From contig NZ_CP149925.1 in NCBI RefSeq assembly GCF_038087665.1, forward strand, positions 248,001 to 312,000: a stretch of DNA of 64,000 nucleotides, given 5' to 3'. Positions 1 through 11,017 of this stretch are shown here, one piece after another. The notes beneath the pieces are model-generated. The model saw nothing but the letters and a program-made list of their open reading frames with translations, was not told where the DNA came from and made no database searches. Source of the DNA: Gallaecimonas sp. GXIMD4217 (GTDB lineage Bacteria; Pseudomonadota; Gammaproteobacteria; Enterobacterales; Gallaecimonadaceae). The stretch's first letter is position 1, and each line of letters starts with the position of its first letter. The position numbers and the translations under genes were made by a program.

Positions 1-930
1 GATGAACTGCACCACCAGCAGCAGCACGATCAGCGGCCAGCCGATGGCGGCCAGCTCGGCGAAGTTGAGGCGGGCGGCCAGCAGGATGAACAGGGCCGAC
101 AGCAGTATGACCGACAGATCCTCCTTGAACTCCAGGATATCGTCGATATCCAGATCCTTCTTGTTGCCCAGGTAGATGCCCATGACGGTCACGGTCAGCA
201 GGCCGGATTCGTGCTGGATCTGCTCCGAGAAGGCGTAGGCCATCAGCATGAAGGCCAGGCCGCCGAACTTGCGCAGGTACAGGGGCAGCCATTCCTTGCG
301 CAGTGTGGTGGCCATGGCCACGCCGGCCCCCAGGCCCAGCACGGTGCCCAGCAGCAACGTCTTGCCCAGGGTGAGCAGGGTATGGACGAAGGCCTCTTCG
401 GTGGCCTGCAGCAGCACGAACTCGAACATCAGTACCGCGAAGATGGCGCCCAGGGGGTCGATGATGATGCCCTCCCAGCGCAGCACCCTGTCCAGCTCGG
501 CCCTGGGCCTGATGGTCCTGAGCAGGGGGGTGACCACGGTCGGGCCCGTTACCACCATGACGGCACCGAACAGCAGCGCCACTTCCAGGGAGATGTCCAG
601 CAGCAGGTAGGCGGCCGTGGCCAGCACCACGAAGGTGGCCAGCAGGCCTATGGTCACCAGGTTGCGCACCACCTTGACCAGGCCGCGGATCTCGTTGAAC
701 CTCAGGGTCAGGGCGCCCTCGAACAGGATCACCGCCACCGCCAGGGATACCAGGGGGAACAGCACCGAGCCCAGCAGTTCGTCCGGGTTGATGATGCCGG
801 TCACGGGACCCAGTCCAATGCCGGCGCACAGCAGCAGCAGGATGGCCGGTAGCTTCAGGCGCCAGGCCAGCCATTGCGAGGCCAGCGAGATGACGGCGAT
901 AAGAGAGAGCGCAAACGCAAGATCCTGCAT
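1..930 (-). CDS. Cation/proton antiporter, NhaP/CPA1-like (3' end outside window)
   Basis: The reading frame is open from an ATG at 928-930 on the reverse strand to the window edge, giving 310 residues without a stop; the C-terminus lies to the left. The protein is almost wholly hydrophobic, with about nine membrane-spanning segments visible. A TGPT motif near residue 130 and an acidic EGIIIDP segment near residue 155 fit the monovalent cation/proton antiporter superfamily, in which conserved acidic residues in the membrane carry ions. By family it would exchange Na+ or K+ for protons across the inner membrane. Whether it has a C-terminal nucleotide-binding domain cannot be seen. The substrate ion is not determinable from this fragment. 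Confidence 0.85.
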   Translation of the reverse strand, partial: MQDLAFALSLIAVISLASQWLAWRLKLPAILLLLCAGIGLGPVTGIINPDELLGSVLFPLVSLAVAVILFEGALTLRFNEIRGLVKVVRNLVTIGLLATFVVLATAAYLLLDISLEVALLFGAVMVVTGPTVVTPLLRTIRPRAELDRVLRWEGIIIDPLGAIFAVLMFEFVLLQATEEAFVHTLLTLGKTLLLGTVLGLGAGVAMATTLRKEWLPLYLRKFGGLAFMLMAYAFSEQIQHESGLLTVTVMGIYLGNKKDLDIDDILEFKEDLSVILLSALFILLAARLNFAELAAIGWPLIVLLLVVQFI

Positions 931-1064
931 GGGAGTCGTTACCCTAAAGTGCCAATGGCAGAGACTAGGCGAGTGCCGGGGCCAGGGTAAAGGGGCTATT
1001 GGTTTTTTTGTGTGCGAACAGTAGGCTTTTGCTTTCGAATTAGGCAGTAACAAGGCAAAAGACC

Positions 1065-1457
1065 ATGTGGACCCTCAGACTCATGCCCCGTTTCCAGGAG
1101 ACCGATGCCCTGGGCCATATCAACAACACGGTACCGGCCATCTGGTTCGAACAGGCCAGGGAGCCGCTGTTCCGGCTCTTCACGCCGGATCTTGACGTTA
1201 AGGACTGGCACCTGATCGTTGCCGGCTACAACATCCAGTTCCAGGCCGAACTGCAATACGGCCGGGAAGTGGCGATCCGCACCGGCATCAGCCATATCGG
1301 CAACAGCTCCTTCAAGATCCGCCAGGAGGCCTGGCAGGACGGAAAATGCTGCGTGGTGGGTGAAACGGCCATGGTGCATTTCGACCATGGACTGAAGAAG
1401 TCGAAGCCATTAACGGCTGAGCTAAAAGAACAGCTTTCCATTCATATGGTTGAATGA
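1065..1457 (+). CDS. Acyl-CoA thioesterase, 4HBT hotdog-fold family
   Basis: A 130-residue protein of the usual single-hotdog length. Near the N-terminus it has the sequence ETDALGHINNTVPAIWFE (residues 11-28), the D-x-x-GH-x-N-N signature of the 4-hydroxybenzoyl-CoA thioesterase/YbgC family, whose aspartate takes part in thioester hydrolysis. It probably cleaves an acyl-CoA in the cytoplasm; chain length and physiological role cannot be read from sequence. An AAGG stretch about 10 bases before the ATG may serve as ribosome binding site. The gene is monocistronic, and its stop is followed within about 5 bases by the remnant of an outer-membrane protein gene. Confidence 0.8.
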   Translation: MWTLRLMPRFQETDALGHINNTVPAIWFEQAREPLFRLFTPDLDVKDWHLIVAGYNIQFQAELQYGREVAIRTGISHIGNSSFKIRQEAWQDGKCCVVGETAMVHFDHGLKKSKPLTAELKEQLSIHMVE

Positions 1458-1459
1458 TT

Positions 1460-1754
1460 GTTGAATGGCCGTGCTGGCCGCATCTTCCCCGCTGCGAGAG
1501 CTTCCAGCACGGCTACAGCGAATTCGATATCGACATCTGGGGCCTAGACTGCGCTATTACCTGGATAGCCAGTCCAGCGATAAACACTGCTCCCCCTCCT
1601 GGATGGAAGGTAATTTCTTCTTCGCCGACGGCGGCGAGCCTATAACCTGGGCGGCCGCTTCGTCACTGCCAGCGACTGGGTCTTCGAGGCCAGCTACGGC
1701 TTGGGCTTCCTTGGTATCGGCTGGGGCGTCCTGGGCAGCTACCGTTTCTAAGCG
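1460..1754 (+). pseudogene. Decayed copy of the neighbouring outer-membrane beta-barrel gene
   Basis: About 290 bases align piecewise with the intact gene at 1934-2677. The start matches the signal-peptide region (shared GGCCGTGCTGGCCGC). A middle piece around 1550-1600 matches the segment encoding YRYYLDAQSNDKDP. Another around 1640-1700 matches GGRFVTDSDWVF. The end, around 1720-1751, matches the terminal GSYRF-stop. The pieces are in different frames, and about 450 bases of the parental gene are missing, including the start codon and most of the barrel. The remnant keeps its own downstream terminator. No product is expected. It shows that this family once had at least three members in tandem here. 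Confidence 0.85.
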
Positions 1755-1774
1755 GCTAGAAAAGCGAAAGAAAG

Positions 1775-1795
1775 AGGCGCCCCCGGCGCCTTTTT
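1775..1795 (+). terminator. Intrinsic terminator of the decayed outer-membrane gene
   Basis: A perfect stem AGGCGCC/GGCGCCT with a CCC loop is followed by T5. It has the same stem type and spacing as the terminators after the two intact paralogues, which supports common descent of gene plus terminator. Confidence 0.8.
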
Positions 1796-1933
1796 GAATG
1801 CATGAGACTGGATCCGGTTGTCGGTAACCAAATGAAATCTGAACATGAATGTAGCCATGTAGCATTTTTGTTGCGCAAGGCGAAATTCGGGACATAAACT
1901 GCGCAGCGACACTGTTTAGAAAAGGAATTCACT

Positions 1934-2677
1934 ATGAAAAAAGCCATATTGTCATTGGCCGTGCTGGCCGCCTTCTCTACTACCGCAGCAGACAGTTTCC
2001 AGCAGGAAGTCTCGTTGGGTTACCGCGACCACACCGAGATCTCTTCCGACGGTATCTGGGATCTGGGTTACCGTTATTACCTGGACGCCCAGTCCAACGA
2101 TAAAGACCCCTATGAGCTGATCCCCTTCCTGTCCCACGCCTCCTGGCTAAACGGCGGCTTCACCACCTCGGACTTCGGCGAGGGGTATTCCATCGGCGGG
2201 CGTTTCGTCACCGACAGCGACTGGGTCTTTTCCGGTGGCTACGCCGTTATTGATCCGGATCACGGCTCCAGTGACGACTTCTACAGCCTGGGTCTGGGCA
2301 AATACATCGCCGAAGGCACTCTGGTTAGCTTTGACTTCAACGACTCCGACACCAGCAAGCATTATGCATTGGGCCTGACCCATCTGCTTCCCGTTGCCGG
2401 CTCCGAGGGACTATTGATTAATGCCGGGATCACCAATAGCGACAGTGACTTCATCGATGACGATATTTGGAGTTACAGTCTTGGTGGGGATTATTATTTC
2501 GCCCGCCATTTCTCGGTTGGCGCCGGTGTTTCCTGGAATGATGGCAGTAAAGACTTTGCCTGGGGCCTGAACAGTTCCTACTGGTTCAACAGCCAGGCCA
2601 ATCTCAGTCTGTCCGTGACCGACAGCGAAGATCAGGACGGCTTCGGCTGGAACCTGACCGGCAGCTACCGCTTCTAA
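1934..2677 (+). CDS. Outer-membrane beta-barrel protein, putative porin (paralogue 1)
   Basis: A 247-residue protein with a typical signal peptide (MKKAILSLAVLAAFSTTAA, cleavage likely before DSFQQEV). The rest alternates aromatic and polar residues in short strands and ends in the C-terminal phenylalanine (GSYRF) that outer-membrane barrels use for BamA-dependent assembly. It is similar throughout to the protein at 3636-4421 (shared YLDAQSNDK/YLNPVNTDN, GIGGRF/SIGGRF and SYWFN motifs). Length suggests roughly 10-14 strands and no TonB-receptor plug domain. Substrate is unknown. An AAGGAAT sequence 8-14 bases upstream supports the start. The gene is visibly less GC-rich than its surroundings. 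Confidence 0.8.
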   Translation: MKKAILSLAVLAAFSTTAADSFQQEVSLGYRDHTEISSDGIWDLGYRYYLDAQSNDKDPYELIPFLSHASWLNGGFTTSDFGEGYSIGGRFVTDSDWVFSGGYAVIDPDHGSSDDFYSLGLGKYIAEGTLVSFDFNDSDTSKHYALGLTHLLPVAGSEGLLINAGITNSDSDFIDDDIWSYSLGGDYYFARHFSVGAGVSWNDGSKDFAWGLNSSYWFNSQANLSLSVTDSEDQDGFGWNLTGSYRF

Positions 2678-2696
2678 ACGGCCAGAGGATGGAACG

Positions 2697-2723
2697 AAAA
2701 AGGCGCCCCGGAGCGCCTTTTTT
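2697..2723. terminator. Bidirectional terminator between outer-membrane gene and tonB-type gene
   Basis: AGGCGC (2701-2706), a six-base loop and GCGCCT (2713-2718) are flanked by A-rich and T-rich tracts on either side. It can therefore stop both the rightward barrel gene and the leftward tonB-type gene, whose stop is only 10 bases away. Confidence 0.85.
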
Positions 2724-2732
2724 CATGGCCTG

Positions 2733-3353
2733 TTACTCTGCTTTTTCCAGCTTGAAGTCCAGCACCACCTGCTGGCCGGGCTGGCTCACCGGCTTGCCGT
2801 CCACCAGCTTGGGCTGGAAGCGCCATTTCTTCAGGGCCCGCACCGCGGCCCTGTCGAAGGTGCGCCTGGGCTCGGCGTCCAGCACCTGGATGTCGGCCAC
2901 GGTGCCGGCCTCGGTGACGCTGTAGCCGAGCTTGACCCAGCCTTCCACACCGTCCCGGGCCGCTTCCGGCGGATACTGGGGATCGATACGCACCAGCGGG
3001 CTGGCGTCCTGCTCACCCTGGCCGAGGCTCATGGGGCCCAGCTCCGGCCTTTCCAGGGTCAGCGCCACCGGCTCCAGGCTCACCTGGGTGCCGGCCGTCA
3101 CCACCGGGCCGCCGGTGGCTTCCGGTACCTCCAGGCTCATGGCGGGCATGGTGCTGGCCGGGGTGGGCTGCGGCTTGGGCTCCTGGGGTTCCGGCTTGGG
3201 CTTTTCCGGTTGGGGCAGTGGTATCGCCTGGGCTTTTTCCACTTCAGGGGGCTTGGCCGGGGCCGTGGGTTCGCCTACCAGCGTGGTCATAAAATAGACC
3301 AGTCCCAGGGTCACGGCGATGGCGATCAGGATGGAAAAGACATGTCTTGCCAT
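2733..3353 (-). CDS. tonB: TonB-family energy transducer
   Basis: The 206-residue protein has TonB architecture. An N-terminal membrane anchor (residues about 5-25) is followed by a proline/lysine/glutamate-rich periplasmic linker (about 30-65, with repeated KPEP-type motifs). The C-terminal TonB domain (about 115-203) contains YPPEAARDGVEGWVKLGY and the conserved VRALKKWRFQP segment. TonB proteins pass proton-motive energy from ExbB-ExbD to outer-membrane receptors. No exbB or exbD gene is present here, so it must work with partners encoded elsewhere. Its length is close to the short TonB2-type proteins of Vibrio and Shewanella. The neighbouring barrel proteins lack a plug domain and are not obvious TonB clients. 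No Fur-box-like sequence was seen upstream. Confidence 0.88.
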   Translation of the reverse strand: MARHVFSILIAIAVTLGLVYFMTTLVGEPTAPAKPPEVEKAQAIPLPQPEKPKPEPQEPKPQPTPASTMPAMSLEVPEATGGPVVTAGTQVSLEPVALTLERPELGPMSLGQGEQDASPLVRIDPQYPPEAARDGVEGWVKLGYSVTEAGTVADIQVLDAEPRRTFDRAAVRALKKWRFQPKLVDGKPVSQPGQQVVLDFKLEKAE

Positions 3354-3635
3354 AAAGCCTCCTGCTTTTCATTGTCCATTTCAGTAATCCCGCAATTAGC
3401 AGGGGCTGTCAAATCTTTTGTTACAAAGTAGTTTCTTGCGGCCGCCCTGGCCGCCCTGGGCCCTTAAAAACAGCGGGCCAAGGCCCCCTTAAATGTTTGC
3501 CTTTTGTAAAGGTGGAAAGTCGAGCCTTTTTAATGCTGAAGCCAACCTAAATCAGCATGCCGGTTACCGTTGTCGGGATGAAAAAAGCGGGAGTAGGGTG
3601 TAGGCGTACTTTATAGCGCTACAAGGAGTGCTGCG
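3354..3635. other. Divergent intergenic region, tonB-type gene and barrel gene 2
   Basis: A 282-base non-coding stretch holding the divergent promoters of the tonB-type gene and the second barrel gene. A GGGCC-rich inverted-repeat patch lies around 3465-3495. A ribosome binding site (AAGGAG) sits just before the ATG at 3636. No further gene or decayed gene was recognised. Confidence 0.5.
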
Positions 3636-4421
3636 ATGAAAAAAGTCATGCTCCCCCTGGCCCTGGGCATTTTCAGCCTGGGTGCCAATGCTGCCACCGT
3701 GCAGAACGAGGTGTCCGCCGGTTTCAGCGATCATTCCAAGTTCGACGACGTGGAAACCTGGAGCCTGGGCTTCAAGCATTACCTGAACCCGGTCAACACC
3801 GACAACGGCCCCTATGACCTCAACGGCTTCCTGAGCCAGCAGTCCTATGTCGAGGCCGACGCCGCCTTCAGCGACTTCGTCGACAGCTATGGCATCGGCG
3901 GTCGCTTCATCAATGCCGGCGGCTGGGTGCTGGGCGGCCAGTACCACAATCTGGACCCGGACTTCGGCAAGGATATCGATCGGTACCGCCTGGAAGGGGG
4001 TAAATACCTGGACGACAACACCCTGCTGCTGGGTTACTACCAGCGCCTGGACCAGGACCATTTCGATGCCGACACCCTGGGTGCCCGCATCGAGCATTAC
4101 CTGCCGCTGGCCGGCCAGACCGGCCTGATGCTCAAGGGCGACATCAGCAACACCGACATGGACTTCGGCGATGACGTCTTCGTCATCGACGCCTCCGGCG
4201 ACTACTACCTCAACAAGCAGTGGTCCGTTGGCGGCGGCCTGGCCCTGGTGGATGCCGACAACGAGGCCGAGGCCTTCCTGGCCAACGGCCGCCTGGACAC
4301 CAGCTATTTCGCCAACACCAGCTACTGGTTCAATCCCAACGCCAACATCAAGGTCGGCGTGGAGAAGACCGAAGGCGTCAGCGGCTTCGGCTGGGGCGTC
4401 CAGGGCAGCTACCGCTTCTAA
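3636..4421 (+). CDS. Outer-membrane beta-barrel protein, putative porin (paralogue 2)
   Basis: A 261-residue protein with signal peptide MKKVMLPLALGIFSLGANA and probable cleavage before ATVQNEV. Amphipathic strand-like repeats follow, and the protein ends GVQGSYRF with the C-terminal aromatic residue of outer-membrane barrels. It is a clear paralogue of the 247-residue protein upstream. Asp and Asn are frequent in the predicted loops. By analogy it is a passive channel or structural barrel; nothing in the sequence gives its substrate. A strong AAGGAG lies about 7 bases before the ATG. GC content is closer to the genome average than in paralogue 1, so the duplication may be old or the two copies may have different origins. 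Confidence 0.8.
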   Translation: MKKVMLPLALGIFSLGANAATVQNEVSAGFSDHSKFDDVETWSLGFKHYLNPVNTDNGPYDLNGFLSQQSYVEADAAFSDFVDSYGIGGRFINAGGWVLGGQYHNLDPDFGKDIDRYRLEGGKYLDDNTLLLGYYQRLDQDHFDADTLGARIEHYLPLAGQTGLMLKGDISNTDMDFGDDVFVIDASGDYYLNKQWSVGGGLALVDADNEAEAFLANGRLDTSYFANTSYWFNPNANIKVGVEKTEGVSGFGWGVQGSYRF

Positions 4422-4439
4422 ATTCCCACTCGCGAAAGT

Positions 4440-4465
4440 GAAAAGGCGCCTTGCGGCGCCTTTTT

Positions 4466-4468
<3 letters not shown>
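4440..4468. terminator. Bidirectional terminator between barrel gene 2 and uvrA
   Basis: The stem AAAAGGCGCC/GGCGCCTTTT with a TTGC loop has T residues on the right and A residues on the left. It ends the rightward barrel gene and, on the other strand, uvrA, whose stop codon it touches. Confidence 0.85.
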
Positions 4469-7285
<2,817 letters not shown>

Positions 7286-7314
7286 GATGCGCCTTGCCGA
7301 GGAATAAACGACCC

Positions 7315-7358
7315 AGTATCGCACAGCCAATGGCCGTACCCAATGGCTGTGCTATCAT
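7315..7358. promoter_or_regulatory. Overlapping divergent promoters of uvrA and MFS gene in an inverted repeat
   Basis: Leftward promoter: TTGGGT (7343-7338, reverse strand), a 17-base spacer and extended -10 TGC-GATACT (ending at 7315). Rightward: extended -10 TGC-TATCAT (7353-7358) with a poor -35. The two -10 elements lie immediately outside a 9-base inverted repeat, GCACAGCCA (7321-7329) and TGGCTGTGC (7344-7352). A protein bound to the repeat could control both genes. The pattern CTGT-N8-ACAG expected of LexA is absent. The promoter calls are by eye. Confidence 0.55.
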
Positions 7359-7387
7359 GGCGCCCCCGACCAAGACCGCTTCCTGCA

Positions 7388-8752
7388 ATGCGCACTACAG
7401 GCCTGACCAAGACTGAAAAACGAGCCGCACTGACCCTGGCTTCCGTGTTTTCGCTGCGGATGCTGGGACTGTTCATGATCATGCCGGTGTTCGCCCTCTA
7501 TGGCAGGGAGCTGGTCGGCTATTCGCCGCTCTGGGTGGGCCTGGCCATAGGGGCCTACGGCCTGACCCAGGCGCTGCTGCAGATCCCCATGGGCATGCTC
7601 TCGGATCGCTTCGGGCGCCGCAGGGTGATCCTGGCCGGCCTGGCGCTCTTTGCCGTCGGCTCTGTGGTGGCGGCGCTGGCGGACAGCGTCTACGGCGTGG
7701 TGGCCGGGCGGGTGCTGCAGGGGGCCGGCGCCGTGGCCTCGGCGATCCTGGCCCTGGCGGCGGATCTCAGCCGCGACGAACAGCGGCCCAAGGTGATGGG
7801 CATCATCGGCGTCTGCATCGGCCTGTCCTTTGCCCTGGCCATGGTGACCGGCCCGGTGGTGGCGGATCTGGTGGGGCTGAGCGGCCTGTTCTGGCTGACC
7901 GCCGTCCTGGCCCTGGCCGGCATGGCGGTGATCGCCTGGGCCGTGCCCTCGGTCAGCCATCATGCCCCCAGGGGCGATACCCTGCCGGCCCTGAACCGGC
8001 TCGGTGCCCTGCTCGGTAACGGCCAGCTGCTGCGCCTGGATCTTGGCATCTTCCTGCTGCACTTCATGCTCACGGCGCTGTTCGTGGTGGTGCCCGGGCT
8101 GCTGGTTCAGGCCGGGCTGGTGTCACGGGACCACTGGATGCTGTACTTCCCGGTGGTGGTGGCGGCCTTCTTCGCCATGATCCCCATGATCATCCTGGCC
8201 GAGAAGAAGCACTGGTCGCGGCAGATGGTGCAGCTGGCCCTGGTGATCATGCTGGCGGCCCTGGCCGCGGCCTGGTGGCTGCAGGCCCAGCTGTGGGGCC
8301 TGGTACTGGCCCTGGGGCTGTTCTTCATGGCCTTCAATTACCTGGAGGCGACCCTGCCGGCGCTGATCGCCCGTATCGCCCCGGCCGGCGACAAGGGCAG
8401 CGCCATGGGCATCTACTCGTCGGCACAGTTTCTGGGCGCCTTTTTCGGTGGCACCCTGGCGGGGACCATGGCAGAGTATGCGGATATCGACGGCGTCTTT
8501 ATCCTGGCCGCCGGCCTGGTGCTGATCTGGCTGCTGGCCAGCCGTGGCATGCGCCACCCCAGCAACCTGAAGTCCGTCTCCCTGAGCGTCGAGCAGGCGT
8601 TCACCGACGAGGCGGCGCTGATCCGGGGATTGGCAGCCGTGCCGGGGGTTCTGGAGGTCAATGTGGTGACCGCGGAAGCCGCCATCTATTTGAAAGTGAA
8701 TACGCAAGAATTTGAGTTAGCGAAGGCGAAAGCCGTCCTGGCAAACGCCTGA
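7388..8752 (+). CDS. yajR: MFS transporter, YajR-like, with C-terminal ferredoxin-like domain
   Basis: The 454 residues match the length of E. coli YajR. Twelve membrane segments are apparent. The motif-A loop [13 protein letters not shown] near residue 75 is diagnostic of the major facilitator superfamily. After the last helix, about 60 residues (from [13 protein letters not shown]) form a soluble domain resembling the YAM domain of YajR, ending [17 protein letters not shown]. It is a probable proton-coupled drug or metabolite exporter of unknown substrate. ATG 7388 was chosen because it fits homologues and the divergent promoter; longer in-frame starts run into uvrA. It sits 11 bases before ssb, so read-through into ssb is likely. 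Orthology to YajR is inferred. Confidence 0.85.
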   Translation: MRTTGLTKTEKRAALTLASVFSLRMLGLFMIMPVFALYGRELVGYSPLWVGLAIGAYGLTQALLQIPMGMLSDRFGRRRVILAGLALFAVGSVVAALADSVYGVVAGRVLQGAGAVASAILALAADLSRDEQRPKVMGIIGVCIGLSFALAMVTGPVVADLVGLSGLFWLTAVLALAGMAVIAWAVPSVSHHAPRGDTLPALNRLGALLGNGQLLRLDLGIFLLHFMLTALFVVVPGLLVQAGLVSRDHWMLYFPVVVAAFFAMIPMIILAEKKHWSRQMVQLALVIMLAALAAAWWLQAQLWGLVLALGLFFMAFNYLEATLPALIARIAPAGDKGSAMGIYSSAQFLGAFFGGTLAGTMAEYADIDGVFILAAGLVLIWLLASRGMRHPSNLKSVSLSVEQAFTDEAALIRGLAAVPGVLEVNVVTAEAAIYLKVNTQEFELAKAKAVLANA

Positions 8753-8763
8753 CAGGAGCAGAA

Positions 8764-9366
8764 ATGGCCAGTCGTGGAGTCAACAAAGTCATCATAGTGG
8801 GCAACCTGGGCCAGGACCCGGAAGTCCGCTACATGCCCAACGGCAATGCCGTTGCCAATTTCACCGTCGCCACCAGCGAAAGCTGGAAGGACAAGCAGAC
8901 AGGTGAGCAGAAAGAGCAGACCGAATGGCACCGCATCGTCATGTACCGTCGCCTGGCCGAGATCGCCGGCGAGTACCTGCGCAAGGGCTCCAAGGTCTAT
9001 ATCGAAGGTCGCCTGCAGACCCGCAAGTGGCAGGGCCAGGACGGTCAGGATCGCTACACCACAGAGATCGTTGCCAACGAGATGCAGATGCTGGACTCCC
9101 GTAGCGGTGGCCAGGGCGGCGGCCAGGGTGGCTTCCAGCCCAAGCCGGCCCAGCAGCAGGGCGGCTTCGGCGGCCAGCAGGGTGGCCAGGGCGGCTACGG
9201 CGGCCAGCAGGGCGGCCAGGGTGGCTACGGTGGCCAGCAGGGCGGGCAGCAGCAGGGCGGCTTCCAGCCCAAGCCTCAGCCGGCCCCCCAGCAGAACAAG
9301 CCCCAGGGCGGCTACGGCGATCCCATGGAACCGCCCATGGATTTCGACGACGATATCCCGTTCTGA
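8764..9366 (+). CDS. ssb: Single-stranded DNA-binding protein
   Basis: A 200-residue SSB. The OB fold occupies residues 1 to about 112 ([20 protein letters not shown], then VATSESWKD and [16 protein letters not shown]). A Gly/Gln-rich disordered linker follows from about 115 to 185. The acidic tip MDFDDDIPF recruits RecQ, exonuclease I, PriA and other repair proteins. The linker contains a 10-residue unit [10 protein letters not shown] repeated in tandem. A good AGGAG lies 6 bases before ATG. The uvrA-MFS-ssb order keeps the uvrA/ssb neighbourhood known from many gammaproteobacteria, with the transporter in between. Confidence 0.97.
   Translation: MASRGVNKVIIVGNLGQDPEVRYMPNGNAVANFTVATSESWKDKQTGEQKEQTEWHRIVMYRRLAEIAGEYLRKGSKVYIEGRLQTRKWQGQDGQDRYTTEIVANEMQMLDSRSGGQGGGQGGFQPKPAQQQGGFGGQQGGQGGYGGQQGGQGGYGGQQGGQQQGGFQPKPQPAPQQNKPQGGYGDPMEPPMDFDDDIPF
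9169..9255 (+). repeat. 30-bp tandem repeat in the SSB linker
   Basis: Two full 30-base units (9169-9198, 9199-9228) and a third diverging unit encode [10 protein letters not shown]. Because the unit is a multiple of three, gain or loss changes linker length without frameshift. Confidence 0.8.
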
Positions 9367-9373
9367 CCCACTG

Positions 9374-9400
9374 AAAAGGCAGCCATTGGCTGCCTTTTGT
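9374..9400 (+). terminator. Terminator after ssb
   Basis: The perfect 11-base stem AAAAGGCAGCC/GGCTGCCTTTT with an ATT loop lies 8 bases after the ssb stop. Confidence 0.9.
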
Positions 9401-9418
9401 CTTTTCTAGGAGCAAGGA

Positions 9419-11017
9419 ATGCAGTGGATGGCAAACGGCAAGGGGGTCCTGGCGGCCCTGGTGCTGCACCTGGTCGGTCTGGGCTGGCTGTTGCTGTGCC
9501 TGTGGCAGCCCGAGCCGACGCCCCTGGCGGCGCTCCCGGCCCTGGTGGTGATGCTGTCGACCCTGGCCTGGCTGGGCTGGCTGTATTTCTACCGCGAGCG
9601 CCGGGAGCTGGTCCTGGCGCAGCAGCTGCAGGGGCTGCGTCGCCGCGCCGCCCAGGTGCTGGCCCAGGACGAAACTCAGCAGCTGCCGGAGGTGGCCCAG
9701 GCCCTGGACACCCTCAGGGACAGGGTCAGCTTCCTGGAACAGCAGCAATCCCGTTTCGACCACTTTATCCGCCAGTCCACCCTGCTGGATGCCGAGACCG
9801 GTATCGGCAACAGGTCCTTCTTCGAGCAGCGCCTGGCCGCCTGGCTGCAGGAGGTGGAGGGCAATGGTTTCGGCTGCCTGGTGATCCTGGAACTGCGTGG
9901 CCTGGAAAGGCTGGATGAGCGCCAGCGTCTGAACTGGTTGCAGCTGTTCATCGGCCAGCTGGATGCCCAGCTGCAGCAATGGCCTGACAGCCTGATGGCG
10001 CGCCTGGACGAGGACGACTTCGCACTGCTGCTGCCGCAGATGGGGCCAAGGGAAGGGCAGCAATTCACCCTCAAGCTGCTGAAGCTCATTGAGCGCCTGC
10101 CCCGGGAGGCGGCCATGTCCAGGGAGGACTGGTGCCACCTGGGCTGGGTGCTGTACCGCACCGGCGACGACGCCCTGGCCCTGCTGGAGCAGGCGGAAAT
10201 GGCCCTGCGCGCCGCCCAGGTCCAGGGCGCCAACGGCGTCATGGCCTACGAGGCCGAGGGGGCGCCCATCGCCGAGCAGGGCAGCGTGCGCTGGCGGGCC
10301 CTGCTGGAGCAGGTAGTGGCCCGCAGGCAGCTGCAGATCCTGCGGCTGCCGGTGTACCAGCTGGACGGCGATCTGCACCACTGGCGGGTGCGCTCCCAGA
10401 TCCGCGACAAGGACGGCTTCGAGATAGACGAGTCCATCTTCATGCCCATGGCCGTCAAGGTGGGCCAGGATCTGGCCCTGGAGCGGCAGTCCATGGCGCG
10501 GCTGCTGGACGCCCTGGCCAGGATCCGCTGCAAGGGCTGGCGGCTGACCCACAGGATCTGCGTCGACGCCCTGATGAACCGCGACTTCTTTGCCTGGCTC
10601 AAGGAGGCCCTGGCCGAGCATCGCGACATGCTGCCCAGCCTGACCCTGGCGGTCACCGAGTTCGAGGTGGTCCAGTTTGGTGACGGCCTGATAGGCCTGC
10701 TCAGGGAGCTGCGCAGCCTGGGCCTGGGGATCCAGGTGGAGCGGGTCGGCCAGGTGGTCACCGACACCGACTATGTGGCCGCCATACCGGTGTCCTCCAT
10801 CAAGCTGCACGGCAGCCTGGTGCGCCATATCGAGCGCCACGCCGGCAACCAGCTGGTGGTGCAGGGCCTGGTGCGGGCGGTGCTGGCGGTGGACGGGCTG
10901 GTGCTGGCCCAGGGCATCGGCACCGACGAGGAGCGCAACATGCTGAGCCGGCTCGGCGTGGACGGCGGCGACGGGCCCCTGTTCGGGCGGGGTCCCCAGG
11001 CGCTGCTGGAATCCTAG
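9419..11017 (+). CDS. csrD: CsrD/MshH-like degenerate GGDEF-EAL protein
   Basis: A 532-residue protein with two membrane segments near residues 10-30 and 38-58, a short coiled-coil-like stretch, then a GGDEF-type domain (about 120-285) and an EAL-type domain (about 295-525). The diguanylate cyclase signature is replaced by RLDEDDF near residue 197. The EAL motif position has no E-A-L triplet, so neither cyclase nor phosphodiesterase activity is expected. This matches CsrD (MshH in Vibrio), which in E. coli promotes RNase E-dependent decay of CsrB/CsrC small RNAs. It is shorter than E. coli CsrD (646). AGGA lies 8 bases before the ATG. The stop overlaps the stop of the opposing gene in a shared CTAG. 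Confidence 0.85.
   Translation: MQWMANGKGVLAALVLHLVGLGWLLLCLWQPEPTPLAALPALVVMLSTLAWLGWLYFYRERRELVLAQQLQGLRRRAAQVLAQDETQQLPEVAQALDTLRDRVSFLEQQQSRFDHFIRQSTLLDAETGIGNRSFFEQRLAAWLQEVEGNGFGCLVILELRGLERLDERQRLNWLQLFIGQLDAQLQQWPDSLMARLDEDDFALLLPQMGPREGQQFTLKLLKLIERLPREAAMSREDWCHLGWVLYRTGDDALALLEQAEMALRAAQVQGANGVMAYEAEGAPIAEQGSVRWRALLEQVVARRQLQILRLPVYQLDGDLHHWRVRSQIRDKDGFEIDESIFMPMAVKVGQDLALERQSMARLLDALARIRCKGWRLTHRICVDALMNRDFFAWLKEALAEHRDMLPSLTLAVTEFEVVQFGDGLIGLLRELRSLGLGIQVERVGQVVTDTDYVAAIPVSSIKLHGSLVRHIERHAGNQLVVQGLVRAVLAVDGLVLAQGIGTDEERNMLSRLGVDGGDGPLFGRGPQALLES

Noticed and set aside
211-852. Long rightward open frames opposite the antiporter
   Set aside because: They encode Gln/Gly/His-rich or Ser/Arg-rich sequence typical of the antisense of a GC-rich membrane protein gene, and the leftward frame encodes a clear antiporter.
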